A DNA stretch of 64,000 nucleotides from Bin80 sp965207565 (GTDB lineage Bacteria; Bacteroidota; Rhodothermia; Rhodothermales; Bin80). This document shows, piece after piece, positions 8,744 through 19,800 of this stretch; the first letter of the stretch is position 1, and each line of letters starts with the position of its first letter. The translations under genes were made by a program, and so were the position numbers. The stretch lies in assembly GCA_965207565.1 (NCBI GenBank), contig CBDBMQ010000029.1, positions 7,175 to 71,174 of the forward strand. Reading direction: 5' to 3'. Under the pieces are notes generated by a model. That model did no database searches and was not told where the DNA came from. It worked only from the letters and a program-made list of their open reading frames with translations.

Positions 8744-9724
8744 TTACCCTTTACTGTTAAGATCAACTAAGAACCTGCCGGGAGCCTTGCCCCGCATTTT
8801 AGCTCGGCAAACACTCTCTATATCCTCTAAACCAACTGTTCCCATAGAAAGCTGATCAACCTCGTGTTCACAGATGAGTGCGTGCAACTGCTGCCAAGCG
8901 GTCAGTCTATCCTGCACAGATGCTGTGTTTGAATCAATCCCGGCAAGCGTCACGCCGCGGAGGATGAATGGATATACAGTTGTTGTTAACTCGGCACCCG
9001 CTGCATTCCCGGAAGTAGCAATACACCCATGACGCCTCACTTGGGCTAGGGCTGCGGCCAATACCTTCCCCCCTGCAGCATCAATCACACCATCATACAA
9101 AGCATGCTCAAGTGGTCGGCTGGCTTTGATCCGGCCGATTGTTTTCGATGCTCCCAAGCCTGAGATTTTATGCCATAAATGTGAACTGTCACAGGATGCT
9201 ATCACGGTGTATCCGAGACTTGCGAGTAATTTGACTGCGATCATCCCCACACCCCCTGATGCACCCGTAACGAGAATCTCTCCGCTCTTAATCTGATGAT
9301 CTTCCAGGGACATTACACTCAACATCGCCGTGAGACCTGCCGTGCCCAATATCATAGATGTGCGTGTACTCATTCCTTCAGGAAGCTTCAACAAATACTC
9401 GGATGTGACCGATTGCAACTGCGAATATCCTCCACTGTATGACTCCCCAAGCCCACCACCGGTCAGAACGACCCGATCTCCTGGCGCGTAGTTGTCAAAC
9501 TCAGATCTTAAGACTGTACCTGCTAGATCAATTCCTGGCACAAACGGGAAAGGCGCACACACGATTTTACCCGTTCCCGTAACCGCTAATGCATCTTTAT
9601 AGTTAATCCCTGAATACTCCACCGCAATCACGATGGGGCCGTCTGCGATGGATACAGGCTCCCTCCACTTAATTGAACATCTACCTGGAGCCGTCAAGAT
9701 TAGTGCTTTATGTTGATCTGACAT
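8744..9724 (-). CDS. YhdH/AcuI-type medium-chain quinone oxidoreductase
   Basis: This 326-residue protein is a zinc-free medium-chain dehydrogenase/reductase of the YhdH/AcuI family, whose characterised members reduce acryloyl-CoA with NADPH. It shows the N-terminal GroES-like fold with SGINYKDALAVTGTGKI, the segment PFVPGIDLAGTV typical of this subgroup, and the Rossmann loop VTGASGGVG. The C-terminal TIDSN-like stretch reads GIDSNTA. I chose the ATG at 9724; a longer frame starts at 9784 but would overlap the divergent gene and lacks similarity. Only 58 bases separate it from the divergent TonB-like gene, so the two probably share a promoter region. Acryloyl-CoA as substrate is a family-based guess. 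Confidence 0.85.
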   Translation of the reverse strand: MSDQHKALILTAPGRCSIKWREPVSIADGPIVIAVEYSGINYKDALAVTGTGKIVCAPFPFVPGIDLAGTVLRSEFDNYAPGDRVVLTGGGLGESYSGGYSQLQSVTSEYLLKLPEGMSTRTSMILGTAGLTAMLSVMSLEDHQIKSGEILVTGASGGVGMIAVKLLASLGYTVIASCDSSHLWHKISGLGASKTIGRIKASRPLEHALYDGVIDAAGGKVLAAALAQVRRHGCIATSGNAAGAELTTTVYPFILRGVTLAGIDSNTASVQDRLTAWQQLHALICEHEVDQLSMGTVGLEDIESVCRAKMRGKAPGRFLVDLNSKG

Positions 9725-9782
9725 TATGAACTTATTTGTACAACTGAGTACCATTTTGCAGAGGGTTGAGCACTTCACTCCC

Positions 9783-10460
9783 ATGCGTTCCAGTCAGATT
9801 CAGAATGCATTCTATCATTTACGCCTCATGGTTGCCCTCGCGGTAAGCCTGGTGCTCATTACGCTGTGCTTCAAGATTCCTCTACAATTCGATCCTGCCC
9901 CAAAACCATGGAGGCTGAATTTTAACCCTCGTGGCATCAGTACAGAAATCGAACAGACAATACCCCTGATCCCCACTACCGTCACGAAATCAATCGGATC
10001 CACTGCCGGTGCCGATGCTATCGCCTCTGCACCCAATGAGATCATCGTCCAAGAGGATACGATTCCTGAAATCTCCCAGCCATCATCCCATAAAACGTCT
10101 GCTGTTCCTGTCCTGGATCATGCGGAAATTATGCCAAAAATACGAGGTGGACTGGGAGCATACTATATTCTGATTGATTATCCACAAGAAGCTATCGACC
10201 GAGAGATTGAGGGCAAGGTGACGCTCACGTTCACCGTCAATCCCGATGGTATAGTAAGTGACATCCTGGTTTCTCAACCCTTGCATGCGTTGCTTGATTC
10301 TGCTGCCGTGCAAGCATTGCGTCGAACACGCTTTATCCCTGGTCGACATCTAGGCAAATCTGCACGAATCCGAATGCGCCTACCGGTTCGCTTCGAACTC
10401 ATTGACCTGATGGACTCCACACTGACAAAAACATCACCGCCGGAAGAGACTCCGAAGTAG
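9783..10460 (+). CDS. TonB family protein (energy transducer C-terminal domain)
   Basis: The 225-residue product has one N-terminal membrane segment (about residues 13-31), a long periplasmic linker rich in Pro, Ser and Thr, and a C-terminal TonB_C domain (about 130-210) with YPQEAIDREIEGKVTLTFTV and the AALRRTRFIPG-like end. TonB proteins pass proton-motive energy from ExbB/ExbD to outer-membrane transporters. No exbB or exbD is adjacent, so it may work with a system encoded elsewhere. The ATG at 9783 is chosen because the membrane segment follows directly; a start at 9726 is possible. Its end overlaps the end of the convergent transporter gene by 27 bases. Confidence 0.82.
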   Translation: MRSSQIQNAFYHLRLMVALAVSLVLITLCFKIPLQFDPAPKPWRLNFNPRGISTEIEQTIPLIPTTVTKSIGSTAGADAIASAPNEIIVQEDTIPEISQPSSHKTSAVPVLDHAEIMPKIRGGLGAYYILIDYPQEAIDREIEGKVTLTFTVNPDGIVSDILVSQPLHALLDSAAVQALRRTRFIPGRHLGKSARIRMRLPVRFELIDLMDSTLTKTSPPEETPK

Positions 10461-12084
10461 TGAGCGCATGAATCCTCGGAACATCCCACAAATGATTCGC
10501 CCGAATTCTGACCCAACGGACATCAGACTGGTGGATAAACATAGGATGCCCCCAATCCCAGAGGAATCCCCAATACCCAATACAAAACGAGAAACGCTGT
10601 CCCAGACAATCAGAAACGTGATCGAATAAGGAATCATGATGGAGGTCAGCGTTCCGATTCCCGTCTGCTTAAAGTATTTCTGACAGTAAACAACCACCAA
10701 GGGAAAGTACGGCATAAGTGGTGTGACGATATTGGAAGAAGAATCTCCAACCCGATAGGCCGCCTGCGTCAAATCTGGAGAGATTCCGACCTGCATTAGC
10801 ATGGGGACAAATATTGGTGCCAGGAGTGCCCATTTTGCAGATGCAGATCCCACAAAGAGATTCACAAACGCAGTCAGCAGGATGATCCCCACAATCGTGA
10901 TGGAGCCAGGTAACGCCAGTGCCTGCAATGCGGCTGCCCCCTTGAGTGCCAAGAGCGCCCCAATATTTGATGAACCAAAGGCATGAACAAAAAGTGCACA
11001 AAAGAAGGCCATCACAATATAGTACGCCATCCCATTCATCGCCTTTGTCATCGCATCCACCATATCCTTTGATGATTTGAATACCCGGGCGACATACCCG
11101 TATACAACCCCCGGTACGAGAAACAATAGGAAGATGAGTGGCACAATGGATTGCATGATGGGTGCCTGAAACGAATTCAATGACCCACTAGCATCCCTGA
11201 ACGGAGAATTAGATGGTAATAAGGTCAGAATGAGGACCACAATTCCAAGGAGCATTACCCCTGTGGCCCACCAGAATGCTTTCGATTCTGTCTTGCTAAT
11301 CTGATCCATCCCCTCGGATCTCTCAGCATCCTTATCTACAGGCGTGTCTCTCCGAAGACGGGGCTCTACTATACGATCTGTGATATACCACCCCAGGGCG
11401 ATGATCAATCCGCTGGAGGCCATCGTGAAAAAGTAGTTGCAAAGGGGGTTGACCAAAATGGCTGCATCAAGAATCTGCGCAGCCGGTTGTGTAAACCCCT
11501 GCAAAAGAGGATCAAGAGCAGATGGAAGTGGATTGGCACTAAAGCCACCTGAAACCCCTGCAAAAGCCGCGGATATTCCGGCCAAGGGATGACGGCCGGC
11601 GGCCTGAAAGATCACGCCCCCCAAAGGAATAACCAGCACATACCCTGCATCTACCGCACTGTGACTCAACAACCCTACCAAAACGACTACTGGGGTCAAA
11701 AGCCCTACGGAGGTCTTTGACAAGAGTAGTTTAATCCCCGTATTGAAGTATCCCGCCTCGTCAGCCACTCCCACACCAAGCATCGCAACCAGCACCACGC
11801 CAAGCGGAGCAAACCCAGTGAAGATTGAAACCATCCGACTCATAAAGTCGGTGATCGCACTGCCAGTCAGTAAGTTGTTGATCACCAGCGGTGCATCGGT
11901 GCGAGGATCAATGACCGAAGAAAAGGAGAAATTCGATAAAAAATGCACTCAGGACCCAGACCACAATCAATAGCAATAAAAAAAGCATTGACGGATCTGG
12001 CAATTTATTGCCGACCACTTCAATTCCCCTCAGACATCGGTCCAAGAAGCCTTTCGTCGGTTCAATACTGGTAGTTTGATTCAT
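10434..12084 (-). CDS. AbgT family transporter, broken by a +1 frameshift
   Basis: The main frame (10434-11948) encodes most of an AbgT family inner-membrane transporter; family members import p-aminobenzoyl-glutamate or export sulfonamides. Visible family segments include NNLLTGSAITDF, SHSAVDAGYVLVIPLG and PLMPYFPLVVVYCQKY. The N-terminus lies in another frame: ATG at 12084 starts a short read with GFLDRCLRGIEVVGNKLPDPSMLF, the typical AbgT beginning. The two frames meet at a run of six A on the plus strand, 11938-11943. Removing one base gives a continuous protein of 549 residues, the expected length, reading VLSAFLSNFSFSS across the join. Either this is a pseudogene or one base is a sequencing error. 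Confidence 0.85.
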
Positions 12085-12310
12085 GAATTAGAGGAGAATG
12101 GAGGAACTAAACTTAACATCTGCAGCCCAATCAGTCAAGATCAACTCGCGGCGCGGATCGGAAAATTCCTCATTCCTAGCCGAAAAATCAAGGTACGAAA
12201 AATGATGCCCCCTCCCACTTCCAGATAACAAGACTGTTAGGATCGGATCTCCAGTGCTACATCCGTTCGATGACCACGAAAGAAAATGTCGTTTGAACTC
12301 AATGAACGGA

Positions 12311-13045
12311 TCACATTCTGGATAAGATTTGTCTCACGGATAAAGTAAATCTGTGTTGTCCAAAGGGCAACCATGCCAGCCAAAATAGCAACAATGCCAG
12401 TGGTTGTGCAACTAGAATATACCAAGGCCATGGTCCCAGAAAATCCAAAAGAGAGCCGAAGGGGGGCTTCTGCATCATGTACATATAGTTGGCTTCTGCA
12501 AAATAATTGAAGATCATGATCATCAATGCATAAACATTGAGCCAAAGGAGACTGTAGAGAATACCAATCTTTCGGGGCTTTATGTGCCATACAGCAACCA
12601 CACAGACGATATGAAGAATAAGCCCACCATGAACGATCCAGTAGGACATGAATAGTAGATGCGGAAATGATTCGACTAAATCAGGGGTTAGTACTCCTTG
12701 CCCCGTTCCTGATAAAATCAAATAGTAAAATACTTCTACCAGATGTTTGGGGGGCTGCCGCCAGAATAAAACAGGCACAAAGAGTGCAAAGAGATTGCAT
12801 ATATCCAACGGTAGATCCTGGCGCCAATCAAAGCTCCCCACCGCCATCCGAAAAACAACTGAACTGAGAATTCCAGCACAGATAAGGATTGAAAGCCCCC
12901 GCAGAACCCATAGTTGCTGGCCTGGACTCAATCTCCTGTGAGCAAATAACGGGAGCCACACGCATAGACCGATCACCATGAGTATGATCAGAATGTGCTG
13001 GAGCCCAAAAAACTTGATCCCCGCTGTTTCTGACAGGAATATCAT
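12311..13045 (-). CDS. TIGR02206/YwaF-type integral membrane protein
   Basis: This 244-residue protein has about seven membrane segments and matches the pattern of the TIGR02206 (YwaF) family: an N-terminal FFGLQHILIILMV, a central LPLDICNLFALFVPV, then a His-bearing IVHGGLI and the YMYMMQKPPFGSLLDFLGPWPWY block near the C-terminus. Function of the family is unknown. I start it at the ATG at 13045 rather than a GTG 15 codons upstream. It is a single gene with about 250 bases of gene-free sequence on each side. Confidence 0.8.
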   Translation of the reverse strand: MIFLSETAGIKFFGLQHILIILMVIGLCVWLPLFAHRRLSPGQQLWVLRGLSILICAGILSSVVFRMAVGSFDWRQDLPLDICNLFALFVPVLFWRQPPKHLVEVFYYLILSGTGQGVLTPDLVESFPHLLFMSYWIVHGGLILHIVCVVAVWHIKPRKIGILYSLLWLNVYALMIMIFNYFAEANYMYMMQKPPFGSLLDFLGPWPWYILVAQPLALLLFWLAWLPFGQHRFTLSVRQILSRM

Positions 13046-13302
13046 GCTACGCTCCGAACGGATGATTCCTCTCTTGTAAAAGTACTCCACAATCCCTTAC
13101 GCAATGTCCCAATTATTTATTTCGGCACAAAGGTGCTAGGTTTTCGGGAAAATAGCTACAAAATCAACAACTCGCGTTATCCCAGAAGGCAGACCTATCC
13201 CCGTTCACCTGTAGATTCCAGTAGTCATGGCTGCGGTGCCAGCAGACGGATTCCGAAATGAATGTTTTTCTGAAATAACTCTCCTAACAATACAACTTGC
13301 CG

Positions 13303-16300
13303 TCATCGGATAACAATGAATCTGCCTGCCCTCGTAAATATCCCGGCACTTGACTGCACCATCAGGCGATACAAATACGCCCCCGAACTAAGCCCTTGGC
13401 TATCCACGGTAATGGAAGCACCAAATCCAGCACCCAATTCACCGGCGGAGATCTCGCGAACACGCTTGCCCAGAATATCTATAATCTCCAGCGATACGCG
13501 AGACGAAGAGGGCAAGTCGAAGTGTATTCGCATAGTTGAATTGACGGGATTGGGATAGTTGCCGTGTAGCACGAATTCAAGTGGCAGGCTTGATTGCTCC
13601 GTACTCGTACCAATTGGAATCTCCGTAAAATTCAACCAGAAAAGAACCTCCCCTTCTTTAGCCCCAAACACGGCAATCAGTGGAGGATTGGGAGCCTGGG
13701 GTACGAACGTGAAAAAGAGAGCTTCACCTTCAAGATTTCTAAGGTCTACTTCCGAATGTAGCCAAGGTGTACCATTCTTGCTAATCTCCAACGAATATTC
13801 ATCTGGCGGCATATTGATATACGTAGAAATTGTACCTGTGGCTATCTGGATATCCTCAACAAAACCTTGATTTGAAGCAAGTCGCAAGCTGAGTGCAGAA
13901 TGACCCGTCAGGTTATGGTTAACACGAAAAGTGACTACATCCGCTGACGTTGCTTGATCCCGTGCGCAACAGGCAGTCATGGCCTGAACCTGGCCCTTAC
14001 CACTGGAATAGATGACCTGATAACTAGAGTCGCTCGACACCTCCAGATTGGATATGACCGGCGGGGTATTGCTGTTTGGATCACCTGATTCGGACACCGC
14101 AAGTTCCCTGAGTCCAGCACGGATGGGGATGTAATCTGAAGACGAAAACGCAGGAATTTTTTGCGGGATGACTGCATTGTCCAAATACAGATCCAACTGG
14201 CCGTCTGTTGCGTTTATGATCTGCAGATTTCCAGGAGCTTTCAGACCTCCATTATTCCAGTAATCCACTGCACGGTCCACCTGCTCCAGAAATGCCATCT
14301 CAGATTTCCCTTTTATGAGGGCAAACACTACTTCCCTCTGAGCGCCTGGCTCCAACTGGATAGGACCCACACTTGCAATATGTGACCAACTATCCGCTGA
14401 GGGGCCTCCAAGTCTATCCTCTCCACTCAGGTATCTCCACATAATCTCGCTCCATGTACCGGGATAGGTGCCGTAATTGATCAGCGCTCCGTAGCGGGTG
14501 TCTAGATCCTCTGTAAGAACCTTAATACCTGGGATCCACATACCATGCCTTCTCTCCATACCCTCACTGATCTGGTAAATGGCCTTCCGTTCAACATCAA
14601 ACCGCGGCTGGTCACCATCCCAATAGTATGAAAGTATCCAATCCGCATATAAACCTACATGTAGATTTTCGATGGGTACTTGGAGTGGATTGGTGATCGT
14701 ATACTTTACAATGATGAATGCCCCAGATTGATGATCATCCGCCACAAACTGCGTCTCCTCTAAGATCTCCACACCAATCGGGCGCGGAGCATTTGAATCC
14801 AAAAGGGTCACCTCAGTACTCAGGATGCCGTTTACATCGGGTGCAGAGACTTCCATCTTGGTTCCCGGCTTGCGATTAAAATGAATTGGCTGTATGTCCC
14901 CGCCTGGATAACTCTTCTTGTGTCCGAAGACGGATGACGATATTTGATCAGGACCGGTCCCTATGATCAATCCTGCTTCATAAAGCGGTCCTGTCCCATT
15001 ACCGCCTATAAGAATTCCTAATCCACCGCTGTTTCCCCACTGATCCAAATACCCCAAATTACCCTCCGAGGTTATACTATAGCCGAACAACACGCCTATA
15101 TCATCCACCGCCTTAACAACAGGCAGCGTCTCGCCCGAACGTGATTCGAAACTGTAGTTTATCTTCTCTGTCACACCATTATGTATAACTCTGATCTCAA
15201 TCTGATCAGTTACCCGGTAAGGGGGATCACCTAAAAAACTAAATGGAAACGTGACGCTGTCTGCACCTACTCCAGTGGGGAAATCAATCCTATGAGAAAT
15301 TGCTTCAAATTCCAAATACGAGGGGGCATTCACCAACTCTACGGACGCAGATTGACTCGTTCCACTTCCGAAATAACTTTCCACATCAACGACCAGAGAT
15401 GAAGGTGAATTATTGGAAGGATTTTTACGCTTAGTCCCCGTCACCCGGATCGCGCTTGGAACCGATGCTTGCACGGCTTGATATGCATTAACCCTACCAC
15501 GACCCAGCAAACCTTTGAATCCCGAAGGGTTTGCATTTTCGATGCTTTCGGAGGTATACCTGATTTGCTCCCGTACCTGTTCGGCAGAGAAATGTGGAAA
15601 TCTAGTCTTAACCAGAGCAGCAATTCCCGCCACCAGCGGCGATGAAAACGATGTGCCACTTGAGTAACCATATCGATGATTCGGAAGAGCCGTTGCTACA
15701 TCAATTCCGCTTACAAAGACATCAACGGTGGAGCCATAGTTGAATACGATACGATCCCTGTTTCTTTGTGTACCACCAACTGCAAGTGTCTCAAGGAAAC
15801 TAGCCGGGCCTTGTGGCATCACATCATTATTGGTGGCATCATTTCCTGCTGCCGCAACAAAAAGAGTTCCCATCTCCATTGCGCATTGCACCGCAAGGTG
15901 GCTGGTTGCATCATATCTACGGGTGCTAAAGCTGCCGTTTATGATATCGGCACCGTTTGCAGCGGCATATAGCATCGCCTCTGGAGTTCTGCAGAGTCCA
16001 CCTCCACAATCTGCCGCCAGCGGCATATATGTAGTATTCCAACTGCTTCCTGCCACCCCCTTGGCATTGTTGCTCTCCCCCGAGGTTACACTGGCCACTT
16101 CGGTGCCATGACTATTAGAGGCTAGGTCAATCATCACACCTGGCGTATAGGGCAACCAATTACCAAAATCGAAACCATGCACATCGTCTACATAGCCGTT
16201 TTCGTCGTCATCAATGCCGTTATCGGGGATTTCGTCGGTATTCGTCCAGACATTCGCTCTTAGATCCTCGTGCCGCCAGTCTGTGCCACTATCTAAAATG

Positions 16301-16836
16301 GCGACCACCACTTCCCCCTGCTCTCCCTTTACCGTATCCCATGCCTCTTTCAACTGCAACCTGTCCATATAGGTAGTTTGATAAGCAAACTCTGGATCAT
16401 CTGGAACGCTCGCACCTACTGAAGCCGTTGTTCTGTAGTAGTATTCGGCCTCCGCATACACAACACCGGGATCACTTTCGAAGACTAAAGCCAATAACTC
16501 TGGTGGTGTGTCTTCCGAAAAATGGACACGGTAGATATTCGACAGCTTCCCCATATTATCGCATGACACCCCACTCTGGTACAGATGTGCAAATGCGGGG
16601 TCAATTGCATAAACACCATAGGAGTCAGCAATCGCATCAAAAAGTGTTAATCCAGATTGCTTCCCGACTGGAGATGTACCGTCAGCGAACTGCACCAGTA
16701 CAACGTTCGGAACTGCATCTGCCTTTGGATCAGGAAATTGAACTTGCGCTACCGTTTGGCTTGGGATACAAAACCCAATCCCCGCCAGTAGCGCCATCCA
16801 TTTTAGAATTCCTTTCATCATAACTGCAACGTTCAT
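13303..16836 (-). CDS. S8 subtilisin-like protease with T9SS sorting domain (copy 1)
   Basis: This secreted serine protease of about 1,177 residues has a signal peptide (residues 1-31, ending near TVAQ), a pro-region, and an S8 catalytic domain with Asp about 182 (AILDSGTD), His about 243 (SNSHGTEVAS), oxyanion Asn about 332 (AAAGND) and Ser about 396 (SSGTSFSSPL). A long middle region of beta-sandwich type follows. The last 85 residues form a type A T9SS sorting domain beginning with HGNYPNPVNSTMRIHFDLP and ending in IVIR, so it should be carried across the outer membrane by the type IX system. The start is the ATG 8 bases after the stop of the preceding paralogue; a GTG at 16848 would overlap that stop by 4 bases. 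It is cotranscribed with copy 2. Confidence 0.92.
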   Translation of the reverse strand: MNVAVMMKGILKWMALLAGIGFCIPSQTVAQVQFPDPKADAVPNVVLVQFADGTSPVGKQSGLTLFDAIADSYGVYAIDPAFAHLYQSGVSCDNMGKLSNIYRVHFSEDTPPELLALVFESDPGVVYAEAEYYYRTTASVGASVPDDPEFAYQTTYMDRLQLKEAWDTVKGEQGEVVVAILDSGTDWRHEDLRANVWTNTDEIPDNGIDDDENGYVDDVHGFDFGNWLPYTPGVMIDLASNSHGTEVASVTSGESNNAKGVAGSSWNTTYMPLAADCGGGLCRTPEAMLYAAANGADIINGSFSTRRYDATSHLAVQCAMEMGTLFVAAAGNDATNNDVMPQGPASFLETLAVGGTQRNRDRIVFNYGSTVDVFVSGIDVATALPNHRYGYSSGTSFSSPLVAGIAALVKTRFPHFSAEQVREQIRYTSESIENANPSGFKGLLGRGRVNAYQAVQASVPSAIRVTGTKRKNPSNNSPSSLVVDVESYFGSGTSQSASVELVNAPSYLEFEAISHRIDFPTGVGADSVTFPFSFLGDPPYRVTDQIEIRVIHNGVTEKINYSFESRSGETLPVVKAVDDIGVLFGYSITSEGNLGYLDQWGNSGGLGILIGGNGTGPLYEAGLIIGTGPDQISSSVFGHKKSYPGGDIQPIHFNRKPGTKMEVSAPDVNGILSTEVTLLDSNAPRPIGVEILEETQFVADDHQSGAFIIVKYTITNPLQVPIENLHVGLYADWILSYYWDGDQPRFDVERKAIYQISEGMERRHGMWIPGIKVLTEDLDTRYGALINYGTYPGTWSEIMWRYLSGEDRLGGPSADSWSHIASVGPIQLEPGAQREVVFALIKGKSEMAFLEQVDRAVDYWNNGGLKAPGNLQIINATDGQLDLYLDNAVIPQKIPAFSSSDYIPIRAGLRELAVSESGDPNSNTPPVISNLEVSSDSSYQVIYSSGKGQVQAMTACCARDQATSADVVTFRVNHNLTGHSALSLRLASNQGFVEDIQIATGTISTYINMPPDEYSLEISKNGTPWLHSEVDLRNLEGEALFFTFVPQAPNPPLIAVFGAKEGEVLFWLNFTEIPIGTSTEQSSLPLEFVLHGNYPNPVNSTMRIHFDLPSSSRVSLEIIDILGKRVREISAGELGAGFGASITVDSQGLSSGAYLYRLMVQSSAGIFTRAGRFIVIR

Positions 16837-16844
16837 CCGTCTTC

Positions 16845-19800
16845 TCACTTGACCACCACAATCCGGCCGGCCTGTGTCAGTATTCCTGACGATGTGTTTG
16901 CTGATAGGCGATATAAATAAACTCCCGATGCTAATCTGTCAGTGCTGATGCGATATTGGCGATTGTGCCCGGCCTCTATATATTCTTCCGATCCCTGCCA
17001 CACACGCCGACCAATCAGGTCCATCACTTCCACCGTTATGTGTGCAGGCATGGGCAAATCAAAACGAATCTGCGTGAATGAATTGAATGGATTTGGGTAA
17101 TTTCCGTGCAAAACCAACTCTGATGGCAGTATATGGGATGCAACTGTAGTCACTTCCGCAGCAGAAACAAGCTCTGTACCATCAGGCCAAAAGCTTTTCA
17201 CTTCGACACCTGACGATGCCGAACCACTCATTACCAACACAAAACTCCTGCCTGCGTACGAACCCGTATCCAAATTGTACGTACCCAACAGGACACTCGA
17301 CACCGGGTCCCATAACCCAATCACATATGGGCCAGGTTCCAATTCTGCAAAGCTAGACACGGTCCCTACTGCAGCCTGTAATGTGGATATCTGAATATGG
17401 CTATGACCATCCAGAACCCGTAGTTCTACATTGGGGGAGCCGGTGATCCCATTTACTGCCCGGAACTCCACCTTGTCCTCGGACACCGCGGTTCGACGGG
17501 CATTTGGCTCTACTATGAACTGTGTGCTACCGGGCGTTCCAAAGAATGTAACTTGATAACTGCCAGCCGGATCAAAGTCTACCCTCGCCGAAGCAAGCGA
17601 ATTGGATATCTTGGAATCCCCTGTATTCCTCAATTCAAGAACCGAATCACCAGATTCCATCGGCAGAAATTTCGTAGCCGTTTCTGGATGCCAATCCTCT
17701 ATGGTCAGTTGGCCATTCACATATAGATCCAAAGCGACCTTTGAATCAATCCGCAGAAATTGAACCCGCGCTTTGCTACTGAAACGAGAATCCCAATAGT
17801 CCTGTGCCCGATCGGCATTGAGCAGCATGTCATCTATTGAATTACCTCCAAAGAAGGCAAACGCCGCTTCGACACTTTCACCGGGATGCACAGTAGTGTA
17901 AGGGCCTGTCCCAAGAACCTGCCCCCAATAAGAAGAAGCAGTATTCTGAGGTGAGTTGACACCTCCGCTCATGAACCACCACGCCGACTCTGATTGAGGA
18001 TAGGGGTATACCCCAAGGTCATACGTCATAAAATGGGTCTTTGCATCATCGGTCAGCACCTTTGCACCCATTACGGGTGCTTCATGTGCTTCCGTGTACT
18101 GAAAACCGACGCCTCTATCCGAATCATATCCAGGGATATCACTCCACCATCTTTCACTGATGAGCCAATCGAAGAGCATACCAATGTGTAGGTTGTTGAT
18201 CGCGGTACTGGTCGGATTGGTGACTGTATACCGCAGTATAGCAAAGCCTGAGTTCCGGCTTCCGGTGTCGAAATAGGTCTCCTGCAATATTTCCAAGCCT
18301 ATAGGGTTCGGGGCTTTTGTATCCAATAACGTGACTTCGGCCTCCCACGGTGCAATGTTGCCTGGCGTTCGAATCCTGAGGCCGGCGTCCGGCTTTGGCC
18401 TAAAATGTATATTATTCTCCACCCCCTCAATACCCCGAACAGTTCTGGATACATGATCTGGTCCTGTGCCCAGGATCAGTCCGGCTTCCTGGAGCAGATG
18501 TTGAGTTTCTCTGAAATGAATTCCCCTACCACGAGAAAATCCATACAGATGTGCATCATTCCTGTCTAACCACCCAATATTGCCCTCTGATGTCACGTCA
18601 AATGTCAGTTTATTGCTTGTAACTCCCTCTATTTCCCATCCTTCAATTGAGTGAAGAAAGGCTTCTCTGCTGACTTCATTGCCTGCTCGCACCTCAACCA
18701 CATACAAGTCTTCTACTCTGTATCCAGGATGTTCTACAACGGTAAACGGTATTGTGACGGTCTTGGAACCCCCCCGCGGAATACTGCCAACTGTAGTAGT
18801 TCGCAAAGCGAATTCAAGTGCATCTGGAGTTTTTACCATATTGATCTCTACATCCCCTGCTCCTTCCAGATAACTGTGCACCGTCACCCTCACATGACCG
18901 GTTGAACCAAGTCGCCAGCCACCACTATGAATCTCAACCACTGCGGTGTCCAATACAACACCGGCGATTCCCGTCTCGGTCACAGCTCGGAACGCATTCA
19001 CCCTGCCAAAACCCAATAGACCCTCAAATTCGGGGACATTCGCATAATCTATGGGATCTGCCGTAAAGCGGATCTGTTCGCGAACCTGATCGGCATTATA
19101 GGTTGGAAAGGCCGTCTTGACCAGCGCTGCAATGCCAGACACCAAGGGAGAGGAGAACGATGTACCATTCCAGCCATGAGCATAACCTCCTTCGTGAGGT
19201 CCAGTCACATCTCTTCCAGCCGCATATACGTCAACATTTGTACCATAATTGAGCATCACAATATCGTAATCGCTTGATGTAGCACCTACGGACAATACCC
19301 GGGGATAATCCGCTGGATACGAGGGACGTCTGTCCACATTCCAGCCTTCATTGCCAGCGGCTGCGACAACCAGTGTACCCATATCTGTGATCGCCTGTAT
19401 CGCTAAGGATTCCGTTTTCGAAGATCTCGCACCGCCAAAGCTGGCATTGATAATATCCGCCCCGAGAGCCGCGGCGTAAACCATCCCCTCTGTTGCATCA
19501 CAAACTCCGCCGCCTATATTACACAAAGCACCAACAGATATAAAACGTGCATTCCAGCTGGTACCCGCCATTCCTATTCCGTTATCCGTGACCGCAACCG
19601 CCATCGAAGCAACTGACGTCCCATGCGAGCCATGCCTTGGATGGATGAATTCTCTTGGATCATAGGGATGATTTCCACCAAAGTTATAACCATGAACATC
19701 GTCTATGTACCCATTCTGATCATCGTCAATTCCGTTGCTCGGCACTTCACCAGGATTTGTCCATGCATTTGCCAAGAGATCTTCATGCCTCCAATAAACC

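Noticed and set aside
9726..9782. Longer start for the TonB-like protein and for the divergent oxidoreductase
   Set aside because: Both extensions would overlap each other and leave no room for promoters; neither extension looks like its family.
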